From Siccirubricoccus deserti (lineage in GTDB: Bacteria > Pseudomonadota > Alphaproteobacteria > Acetobacterales > Acetobacteraceae), in NCBI RefSeq assembly GCF_014283215.1, contig NZ_JACOMF010000042.1, positions 1 to 39,981 on the forward strand: 39,981 nucleotides of DNA, read 5' to 3'. Below, piece by piece: positions 33,595 to 39,981 of the stretch (the first letter of the stretch is position 1; each line of letters begins with the position of its first letter). A model generated the notes under the pieces. It ran no database searches and had not been told where the DNA came from. It saw only the letters and a list, made by a program, of their open reading frames with translations. The translations under genes were made by a program, and so were the position numbers.

Positions 33595-34416
33595 ATGGCG
33601 CAGGTGATCGTTGTCACATCGGGCAAGGGCGGTGTCGGCAAGACCACGACGAGCGCCGCCTTCGCCACCGGGCTGGCGCAGCGCGGCAAGAAGACGGTGG
33701 TGATCGACTTCGACGTTGGGCTGCGCAACCTCGATCTTATCATGGGGGTCGAACGCCGGGTGGTGTTCGACATCGTCAATGTCATCCAGGGTGAGGCGCG
33801 GCTGAACCAGGCGCTGATCCGCGACAAGCGGACCGAGGGGCTGGCGATCCTGCCGGCCAGCCAGACCCGCGACAAGGATGCGCTGACCCGCGAGGGGGTG
33901 GCCGGCATCATTGAGGAACTGTCGGCCGATTTCGACTACATCCTCTGCGACAGCCCGGCCGGCATCGAGAAGGGCGCGCTGCTGGCGCTGTACTTCGCCG
34001 ACCAGGCCATCGTGGTGACCAACCCCGAAGTCTCCTCGGTCCGCGATTCGGACCGCATCCTCGGCGTGCTGCAGTCGAAGTCGCGGCGCGCCGAGGAGAA
34101 GCGGGAGAAGGTGAAGGAGCACCTGCTCGTCACCCGCTACGACCCGAATCGGGTCGAGCGCGGCGAGATGCTGAAGCTCGAGGATGTGCGCGAGATCCTG
34201 GCGATTCCGCTGCTCGGCGTCGTCCCGGAGAACGAGAGCGTGCTGCGGGCTTCCAACACCGGCACGCCGGTGATCATGGACACCGAGAGCGTCGCTGGCC
34301 AAGCCTACAAGGATGCTGTCGGCCGCTTCCTGGGCGAGGAACTGCCGCACCGCTTCCTTGAGCCCGACAAGAAGCCCGGGCTGTTCAAGCGGCTCTTCGG
34401 GGGGAGGGCCGCATGA
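33595..34416 (+). CDS. minD: septum site-determining ATPase MinD
   Basis: A 273-residue protein from ATG 33595, after AGAGGGGGG. The deviant Walker A motif SGKGGVGKTTTSA has the signature Lys. Other features are DFDVGLRNLDLIMGVERR, FDYILCDSPAGIEKGALLAL (Walker B), and NPEVSSVRDSDRILG. The C-terminal amphipathic helix (KKPGLFKRLFGG) docks it on the inner membrane in the ATP state. With MinE it oscillates pole to pole, recruiting MinC to block division away from midcell. Its TGA overlaps the minE start. Confidence 0.97.
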   Translation: MAQVIVVTSGKGGVGKTTTSAAFATGLAQRGKKTVVIDFDVGLRNLDLIMGVERRVVFDIVNVIQGEARLNQALIRDKRTEGLAILPASQTRDKDALTREGVAGIIEELSADFDYILCDSPAGIEKGALLALYFADQAIVVTNPEVSSVRDSDRILGVLQSKSRRAEEKREKVKEHLLVTRYDPNRVERGEMLKLEDVREILAIPLLGVVPENESVLRASNTGTPVIMDTESVAGQAYKDAVGRFLGEELPHRFLEPDKKPGLFKRLFGGRAA

Positions 34417-34721
34417 TGAGCTGGCTCGACTATTTCCGCAGCACCCGCAAGCCCGACCCGCCCAGCGCCAGCGCGGCGAAGGAGCGGCTGCAGATCGTCC
34501 TGGCGCATGAGCGCATCGGCCGCACCCGAGAGGATTTCCTGCCGAAGCTGCAGCAGGAGCTGGTGGCGGTGGTGGCGCGCTACGTGGCGATCGACCCCGG
34601 CAAGGTGAATATCAACCTCGACCGCGGTGGCGACATGTCGACCCTGGCGATCGAGATCGAGCTGCCCGGGCCGCCTGCCACGGCTGGCGCGGCGCGTACC
34701 TCGGCCGCGGCGGCTCGATAG
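34413..34721 (+). CDS. minE: cell division topological specificity factor MinE
   Basis: A 102-residue protein from ATG 34413, overlapping the minD stop by four bases. Anti-MinCD helix region: ERLQIVLAHERIG, with the usual basic residues. The topological specificity domain has FLPKLQQELVAVVARYVAID, then VNINLDRGGDMSTLAIEIELP. The N-terminal MSWLDYFR helix is the membrane-targeting segment. Slightly long for the family owing to an Ala-rich tail. It stimulates MinD ATPase and drives the oscillation. Confidence 0.95.
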   Translation: MMSWLDYFRSTRKPDPPSASAAKERLQIVLAHERIGRTREDFLPKLQQELVAVVARYVAIDPGKVNINLDRGGDMSTLAIEIELPGPPATAGAARTSAAAAR

Positions 34722-34800
34722 GGCGAAGGCCGCTTCGGCGAACCCGAGCCATTGGCGGGAGACTGACGGCCTCGGTCGTAGCAGCGGCTCCGTTTCCTGG

Positions 34801-35718
34801 TTACCGCGCCAGGAACAGCATGGCGTCGCCGGTGGCCAGCAACTCCTTCGCCGTCACCGGCCGGGGCGTGCCGTCGGCCGCCAAGCGGCGCAGCGGGAAG
34901 CGCCTGGCCATGGCGTCCAGCAGCCGCTCGGGCGCTCGGCAGCGCTCGGCCGAGAAGTTCAGCAGCAGCCGCACCGCCGGGCATTCGGACAGTAGCTGCT
35001 GCATGCCGTCCCAGGCCGCTTCCTCCGCGCCGCAAAGGTCCAGCTTCACCAGATCCGGCCGTAGCGCGGCATGGTGGTCGAGCGTCTGCACCGGCACCTT
35101 GATGCCGGCCTGCGGCTCCTCCGCTCCGGCTGGGCCATGGAGATCCTCCGGCCGCAGATGCGCGCCGGCCGGATCACCCTCCTGCAGCAGCAGCGGCAGG
35201 GCGAGCGGAGCACCGGGGCCGGCCAGCGCCGCCTGCACCACCTCCACCCGGTCGGTCACGCCGTTCAGGGCGATGTTCCGCCGCAGCAGCGCGGCGCTGC
35301 GCGGGTGCGGCTCGATCGCCACCACCCGGCCCTGCGGTCCGACCAGCTCGGCGGCCAGCAGGGTGAAGTAGCCATAGCCCGCGCCGGCATCCACTACCCG
35401 CGCGCCGGGGCGGAGCTGGCGTACCAGGCAGGCGGTGGTCCACCATTCCCAGAAGCCGTCGATCGCCAGATGCGGGCCATGCGTCAGGTCGGCGGCGTCG
35501 ACCAGCAGCTTGTGACGGCCGAGGCTGCGGCAGAGCAGGACGCGGTCGGCCAGCGGTACCGCCACGGCCAGCGCCCGGACCGCCGCCTCGGCCCGGGCCC
35601 GGTCGCCCCCGGCGAGCCGGGAGAGCGGCAACGGCCGCTGCCGCGGCCGCCACAGGTCCAGCAGCGCCGAAACAGCGCGCATCGGCCCGAACCCAAAGGC
35701 CCTGTCGCCCTGCGGCAT
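34801..35718 (-). CDS. FkbM-family methyltransferase
   Basis: A 305-residue protein from ATG 35718; a longer in-frame ORF to 35838 lacks a ribosome site. The SAM-binding Rossmann fold has RVVDAGAGYGYFTLLAAELV (motif I) and GRVVAIEPHPRSAALLRRNI (motif II), then VEVVQAALAG and DLVKLDLCGAEEAAWDG, the FkbM-type LKxDxxGxE block. It likely O-methylates a sugar, lipid or small molecule. No glycan cluster is seen alongside. Convergent with minE and divergent from the serine hydrolase. Confidence 0.85.
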   Translation of the reverse strand: MPQGDRAFGFGPMRAVSALLDLWRPRQRPLPLSRLAGGDRARAEAAVRALAVAVPLADRVLLCRSLGRHKLLVDAADLTHGPHLAIDGFWEWWTTACLVRQLRPGARVVDAGAGYGYFTLLAAELVGPQGRVVAIEPHPRSAALLRRNIALNGVTDRVEVVQAALAGPGAPLALPLLLQEGDPAGAHLRPEDLHGPAGAEEPQAGIKVPVQTLDHHAALRPDLVKLDLCGAEEAAWDGMQQLLSECPAVRLLLNFSAERCRAPERLLDAMARRFPLRRLAADGTPRPVTAKELLATGDAMLFLAR

Positions 35719-35809
35719 CCTGTGGGAGCCCTCTCCATCAGCGGTAGAGGGTTGTAGAGCAGCCCGCCAGGGGTGGAAACCGCCGGCCTCCGACCGTAGC
35801 GTCGTTGCC

Positions 35810-36904
35810 ATGACCCGAATCCCACCGCCGCATCCCACCGCCTGGTCGCCCGAGCCGATGGGCTTCGATCCCGCCGGGCTCGAAGCTGCCGTCGGCTTCG
35901 CCCTGGCGCATGAATCGCCCTGGCCGCGCGACCTGCACGCCCATATCGCCGGCGGCTATTTCGAGCCGCCGCCGGACAACGCCATCCTCGGCCGCACCGC
36001 GCCGCGCGGCGGGCCGAACGGGGTCGTACTGAGGCACGGCCAGGTGGCGGCCCGCTGGGGCGACACCCGGCAGGTCGACATGACCTTCAGCGTGGCGAAA
36101 TCCTATCTGGCGATGCTCGCCGGCCTCGCGGTGGGCGACAGGCTCATCTCCGATCTCGACGCCCCGGTCGGCGCCCAGGTGCGGGATGGCGGCTTCGCGG
36201 GGCCGCACAATGGCGCCGTCACCTGGCGGCAGCTGCTGCAGAACACCTCGGAATGGGAAGGCTCGCTCTTCGGCAAGGCGGACACCATCGACCGCGGCCG
36301 CAACCTGGTGGTGGAAGGGCAGGGGCGGAAGGGCATGCCGCGGCCACTGCACCCGCCGGGGCAGTACTGGGAGTACAATGACGTGCGGGTGAACCGCGTG
36401 TCGCTCGCCTTGCTGCGGGTGTTCGGCCGGCCGCTGCCTGAGGTCTTCGCCGAGCGGGTGATGCGGCCGATCGGTGCCTCCGCCGATTGGCGCTGGGAAG
36501 GCTACGAGACCTCCTGGGTCGAGGTCGGCGGCCGGCGGGTACAGAGTGTCCCGGGCGGCGGGCATTGGGGCGGCGGCGTCTTCATCCATGCCGAGGACCA
36601 GGCCCGCATCGGCCAGCTGGCGCTGCAGGATGGCGTCTGGGACGGTCGTCGCATCCTGCCGGAGGGGTGGGTGGCGCAATGCAGCACGCCCTGCGCGCTC
36701 AACCCGCAGTACGGGCTGCTGTGGTGGCTGAATACCGGGCGGAGCCGCTGGCCCTCCGCCAGCGAGGCCAGCGTCTGCTTCTCCGGCGCCGGCGGCAACA
36801 TCACCTGGATCGACCCGGCGAGCGGTGTGGTCGCGGTGCTGCGCTGGGTCGATCCGGCGCGACTGGACGGGTTCATGGCGGCGGTGGGCGCGGCGTTGCG
36901 CTGA
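35810..36904 (+). CDS. serine hydrolase, class C beta-lactamase-like
   Basis: A 364-residue protein from ATG 35810. The nucleophile motif is S94-V-A-K97, within MTFSVAKSYLAMLAGLAVGD. The second motif area reads YWEYNDVRVN, in place of the classic YxN, and the third area is GGHWGGGVFIHAEDQARIG. The domain spans nearly the whole length and no signal peptide is apparent, so a cytosolic esterase or amidase is more likely than a true beta-lactamase. The N-terminus lies 91 bp from the start of the FkbM gene on the other strand. Substrate unknown. Confidence 0.85.
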   Translation: MTRIPPPHPTAWSPEPMGFDPAGLEAAVGFALAHESPWPRDLHAHIAGGYFEPPPDNAILGRTAPRGGPNGVVLRHGQVAARWGDTRQVDMTFSVAKSYLAMLAGLAVGDRLISDLDAPVGAQVRDGGFAGPHNGAVTWRQLLQNTSEWEGSLFGKADTIDRGRNLVVEGQGRKGMPRPLHPPGQYWEYNDVRVNRVSLALLRVFGRPLPEVFAERVMRPIGASADWRWEGYETSWVEVGGRRVQSVPGGGHWGGGVFIHAEDQARIGQLALQDGVWDGRRILPEGWVAQCSTPCALNPQYGLLWWLNTGRSRWPSASEASVCFSGAGGNITWIDPASGVVAVLRWVDPARLDGFMAAVGAALR

Positions 36905-37203
36905 AGTCCGGCTGCGGGGAGGGGGGCTACGGATCCGCGGCGTTGGCTGCGTGCGGCGGGGCATTGTCTTGGCATGGCCAAGCCGTCGGGCGCGGATTCA
37001 CGTCCCGCCGCGATCCGCTTAGAAATCAAGCGATGCCCCGCCCTGATTTGCTGCCGCCGCTGCTCACTCTCGCCGCCAGCCTGGTGCCGATGGGTCGCCC
37101 GGCCACGGCTTTGCCGCGCTGGAGCCGGCGGCCGGGGCGATGTTCGGGCACCTGCTGTTCTCCATCATGCCTGCATGATGCCAATGGCGGCTGAAACGCC
37201 CGG

Positions 37204-37425
37204 ATGCATCCCAGCCGACCCGAGGCCTATCCGGTCGGCGGCCGCAGGCAGGTGCGGGATATGGCCAACGCGCGGTAGTTGTTCACCCTCGGCGAGCCCT
37301 GGCTGCGCCGCGACGCGGAAGAGATCCGCGCCACCTTCCCGGACCTTGCGCTGACCGAATCCCTTGGTGTGCGCTTCGGTGAACCTGCCTTTGCGTTGAC
37401 AAGGGCAGGACGCGCAGGACGCTGA
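37204..37425 (+). pseudogene. decayed coding relic with one in-frame stop
   Basis: From ATG 37204 the frame reads HPSRPEAYPVGGRRQVRDMA, then a TAG at 37276-37278, then LFTLGEPWLRRDAEEIRATF and LALTESLGVRFGEPAFALTR to TGA at 37423-37425. Composition is protein-like across the stop, which indicates a nonsense mutation in a former gene. No family is recognised. Confidence 0.35.
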
Positions 37426-37907
37426 CCCCATAGCACCGGCCCGTTGGTACGATGCCGCCGACCTGCCGCTGCGGGGTGGCCAATGGCAGATCTTAAACGT
37501 ATCTATATACAATTTATTAATCATTTTTGATACAAAATCTTGATCTTTCCCTGGAACATCCGTTCGCCGAGCGCGACCTCGGAGAGCAGGGCTGCCTTAC
37601 ACACGGTTCGTCCCCGGTTTGCCTGACGCCGTTCCGGCACGGCCGCAACGGTGCGGCCATCTGAGCAGGGTACCGGCAGCCGGCAGCAGACCAACCTGTA
37701 AGCCATTCAGATCAGGGCGCTGCGGTTAAGACAACTGCGGGCGCACCGCATCCACGCCAACCCAACATGGCTGGTTTGACCCGCCATGCTTACGCGACGA
37801 AGGAATTTTTACTTACAATATACAGGAATATTTTCTTAAATCGCATTAAAGGTTTGAAACTCTGAAAACTATGCTCTCGACGCGCTGGTCGCAGGTACTG
37901 GTCAGAG

Positions 37908-37936
37908 TTGACTCATTTGTGACGTCTCATTAGATG
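37908..37936 (+). promoter_or_regulatory. candidate promoter of the secreted-protein gene
   Basis: TTGACT (five of six -35 consensus bases) at 37908-37913 is followed 16-17 bases later by TTAGAT/TAGATG, a weak -10. It lies about 55 bases upstream of the GTG start. A second weak pair, TTAAAG and TATGCT with an 18-base spacer, occurs at 37846-37875. Confidence 0.3.
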
Positions 37937-37988
37937 GCCCGTGTGCCGATCCTTAAAACAAATATGAGTAATTGAGAGGGGATTTGCT

Positions 37989-38573
37989 GTGCAAAATTTC
38001 ACCAAAAGATTCAAGTCGTTGCGACGGAGCCTGCTTGCCGCGGCGATTCTGGCGTTCAGCGCCCCAGCATCGATGGCGGCGGTGTCACTCACCGTTGGGA
38101 ATTTCGATTTTTATATCGACGGCTGCAGCCTGACGCCGACCGATTGCTCCAACCTCACCCTCACCGCGCACGGCAGCGGCGGCGTGTCCATCAGCGCGCC
38201 AGGTGCCCTCGTCGCAAATGGCGACGATCTTTCCTTCACCCTCTTCATCACGCCGCTGAACGGAGTGGAGATCGCCCAGCTGAGCGGCATCCTCATCAAC
38301 GGTGCGGGGGCGACATTCGGCTGGATCATCAACGACGCCTACGGCAGCGGCCTTGTCGACCTGCCCGCTGGCAGCGCGACCGCAAGCAGCAACCAGTTCG
38401 CACCGCAGTCGGACTACATCGAGGTCACCCTGGACCTTAATGCCGAGAATGGTGGGCCCATCCACTCCTTCATCGTCTCCGCCGTCCCGGCGCCGGCGAG
38501 CGTGCTGGTGTTCCTGGTCGGTCTGGCCGGGCTGATCGGCGCCGGCGTCTCGCGCCGCGCCAGCGCCACCTGA
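37989..38573 (+). CDS. secreted protein with VPxPA/PEP-CTERM-like sorting signal
   Basis: A 194-residue protein from a GTG at 37989, after GAGAGGGG. The signal peptide (KRFKSLRRSLLAAAILAFSA, cleaved after SMA about residue 30) is followed by a beta-rich mature domain with two nearby Cys. The C-terminus reads VPAPASVLVFLVGLAGLIGA, then SRRAS: a Val-Pro-x-Pro-Ala motif, one hydrophobic helix and a basic end. This is the tripartite layout of PEP-CTERM/VPLPA-CTERM proteins processed by exosortase. No exosortase gene is in the window. Likely a surface or matrix protein; the next gene encodes a large repeat protein. Confidence 0.75.
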   Translation: MQNFTKRFKSLRRSLLAAAILAFSAPASMAAVSLTVGNFDFYIDGCSLTPTDCSNLTLTAHGSGGVSISAPGALVANGDDLSFTLFITPLNGVEIAQLSGILINGAGATFGWIINDAYGSGLVDLPAGSATASSNQFAPQSDYIEVTLDLNAENGGPIHSFIVSAVPAPASVLVFLVGLAGLIGAGVSRRASAT

Positions 38574-38689
38574 CCGCATCCATCGTCCACGCGCGGCTCA
38601 AAGCCCGGGTGCACTAGCGCGGCGCCGTCCTTCGAATCGACCAAGGCCCTGCCGCGCGCGGGGCAAGGCAGCACTCAGGATCCGACCCC

Positions 38690-39981
38690 ATGGAGATCAC
38701 CCGCAGCTTCGCGAATGTGACCGATGACGGCTTGCTCTTCAGCAACATCCACGCCTCCGAAATCTCGGTCGGCACGACCAACTCCGCCCTGGGTGATGCC
38801 GGGATGGCCCCGGTGGGCGCGGTCAACCCACCAACAGGGGCAATCGCCGGCCTGCGCTGGAACAGCTTCGTCGCCGGCGCCAGCGGGCCAGGGTCGAGCC
38901 TGACAATTACCATCGACTATGACGTGACCTCGACCGATCCGATGCGGCTGATCAGTGCGATCCGGACCAACTCCTTCGTGCCGGATTCCGCGGTACCCGT
39001 CGGCGTCACGCTGTCGCTCAGCGAGGAGATCTTCGATGCCACCAACACGCTGGTGGCGTCGAGCACCTTGACCCGGACGCAATCCATCAACGACACCGTC
39101 GATCCCCCCTTCGAAACCGGGGACCTGCAGCTCAGCGCCGGCTACGCCACGCTGCATGTCCGCGTCACGGTCACCGTCTCGATCGCGGAGAGCGCCGCGG
39201 CGGGTGCGGCCAGCACCTTCAGCGTGATGAACCAGACGTTCAACACGGCCGCCGCTGCCCATGCCTCGCTCGGCGACTACGTTTTCGAGGACCGCAACGC
39301 CAACGGCGTCCAGGACAGCGGCGAGGCCGGGATCGCCGGCGTCACCGTCGAGCTGCTGGACGCCGCCGGCGCCGTGGTGGCGACCACCATCACCGGATCA
39401 GCCGGCGCGTACCGCTTCACCGGGCTGGTGCCCGGCACCTACAGCACCCGCTTCGTCACCCCGGACGGCTATGTGCCAACCGTTGCCAACCAGGGCAGCG
39501 ACGATGCCGCCGACAGCGATGCGGTCGGCGGCGTGACCCAGCAGGTCACCCTGGCCTCGGGCGAGTTCAACGGCACGCTCGATGCCGGCTTCTACCGGCC
39601 GGCCTCGCTCGGCGACTATGTCTTCGAGGACCGCAACGCCAACGGCGTCCAGGACAGCGGCGAGGCCGGGATCGCCGGCGTCACCGTCGAACTGCTGGAT
39701 GCCACCGGCGCCGTGGTGGCGACCACCATCACCGGATCAGCCGGCGCGTACCGCTTCACCGGGCTGGTGCCCGGCACCTACAGCACCCGCTTCGTCACCC
39801 CGGACGGCTATGTGCCAACCGTTGCCAACCAGGGCAGCGACGATGCCGCCGACAGCGATGCGGTCGGCGGCGTGACCCAGCAGGTCACCCTGGCCTCGGG
39901 CGAGTTCAACGGCACGCTCGATGCCGGCTTCTACCGGCCGGCCTCGCTCGGCGACTATGTCTTCGAGGACCGCAACGCCAA
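38690..39981 (+). CDS. SdrD_B-repeat surface protein, 5' part
   Basis: Open from ATG 38690 to the right edge without a stop (more than 430 codons), so incomplete. The first about 190 residues are a beta-rich domain starting EITRSFANVTDDGLLFSN. SdrD_B/Cna-B-like domains begin at about 39266, each opening SLGDYVFEDRNANGVQDSGE, with an EF-hand-like calcium loop. Each then continues AGIAGVTVELLDA and GAYRFTGLVPGTYSTRFV to LDAGFYRP. Two complete copies and the start of a third are present, with a 339-bp period. No signal peptide is visible at this start, so export is unexplained unless a C-terminal type I or type V signal lies beyond the edge. Confidence 0.8.
   Translation, partial: MEITRSFANVTDDGLLFSNIHASEISVGTTNSALGDAGMAPVGAVNPPTGAIAGLRWNSFVAGASGPGSSLTITIDYDVTSTDPMRLISAIRTNSFVPDSAVPVGVTLSLSEEIFDATNTLVASSTLTRTQSINDTVDPPFETGDLQLSAGYATLHVRVTVTVSIAESAAAGAASTFSVMNQTFNTAAAAHASLGDYVFEDRNANGVQDSGEAGIAGVTVELLDAAGAVVATTITGSAGAYRFTGLVPGTYSTRFVTPDGYVPTVANQGSDDAADSDAVGGVTQQVTLASGEFNGTLDAGFYRPASLGDYVFEDRNANGVQDSGEAGIAGVTVELLDATGAVVATTITGSAGAYRFTGLVPGTYSTRFVTPDGYVPTVANQGSDDAADSDAVGGVTQQVTLASGEFNGTLDAGFYRPASLGDYVFEDRNA
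39266..39981 (+). repeat. tandem 339-bp coding repeats
   Basis: Successive repeat units, measured at the ACCGCAACGC landmark (39291, 39630, 39969), are exactly 339 bp or 113 codons apart. The first two units differ by only a handful of bases, mostly synonymous, and long stretches are identical. This points to recent duplication or gene conversion. The array continues past the window edge. Confidence 0.9.

Larger units (their letters stand above)
36905..37988. other. 1.1-kb gene-poor region, partly A/T-rich
   Basis: No intact gene of credible composition. The left half holds the decayed coding relic at 37204-37425. The right half (from about 37495, and again 37800-37870) contains A/T-rich tracts such as TTTATTAATCATTTTTGATA that stand out from the surrounding G/C-rich DNA. 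This suggests imported or promoter-rich sequence upstream of the secreted-protein gene. Confidence 0.45.

Noticed and set aside
37521-37706. 61-residue minus-strand ORF
   Set aside because: No family similarity, no ribosome site and mixed composition across an A/T-rich edge; not supported as a gene.
1-39981. CRISPR array
   Set aside because: No series of short direct repeats with unique spacers was seen. The only tandem repeats are 339-bp coding units at the right end.

Overview
The window looks like a chromosomal segment of a high-G+C alphaproteobacterium, most plausibly Acetobacteraceae (Roseomonas-like). This is inferred from the very G/C-biased codon use, the abundance of Bug-family (TctC-type) solute receptors, a complete minCDE operon, a DUF3297 gene and the general gene style. 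I could not run a search to confirm the taxon.

Positions 1-6619 are accessory DNA: a small secreted protein, a membrane-anchored Mrr-type nuclease, then a graveyard of insertion sequences. These are an IS1595 transposase tail, an IS5 remnant abutted by an IS3 (IS407-type) element with a frameshifted orfB, a 571-residue IS630-type transposase with an IstA-like N-terminus, and IS630 debris. The block ends exactly at a 3' tRNA-Pro(GGG) fragment (about 6575-6619), the expected footprint of the distal end of an integrated genomic island. The integrase and the intact tRNA would lie to the left, outside the window.

Positions 7043-19891 are a catabolic/transport region: a frameshifted MHS-type MFS transporter, three Bug receptors, an MmgE/PrpD protein, an isopropylmalate/tartrate dehydrogenase-like enzyme, a zinc alcohol dehydrogenase and a YjlB-like cupin. 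Embedded in it is an envelope-stress divergon: an OmpR-type response regulator and histidine kinase on one strand, and a Do/HtrA protease on the other.

Positions 20057-24355 are the most unusual part. A single gene fuses TssB-like and TssC-like type VI sheath subunits and carries a tail with three copies of a D-x-DALLASL motif. Divergent from it is a pair of paralogous proteins of unrecognised family. A Crp/Fnr regulator follows. No other type VI secretion gene is visible in the window.

Positions 24498-36904 hold ordinary metabolism plus decayed genes: a DUF3297 protein, a broken uncharacterised gene, a cupin, an M20 amidohydrolase, a D-2-hydroxyacid dehydrogenase, a heavy-metal P-type ATPase with two altered catalytic motifs, a thioesterase overlapping a signal-less NMT1-like protein, minC-minD-minE, an FkbM methyltransferase and a class-C-like serine hydrolase.

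Positions 36905-39981 begin with a roughly 1 kb gene-poor, partly A/T-rich stretch. It is followed by a secreted protein with a VPxPA/PEP-CTERM-like C-terminus and the start of a large SdrD_B-repeat surface protein that runs off the right edge.
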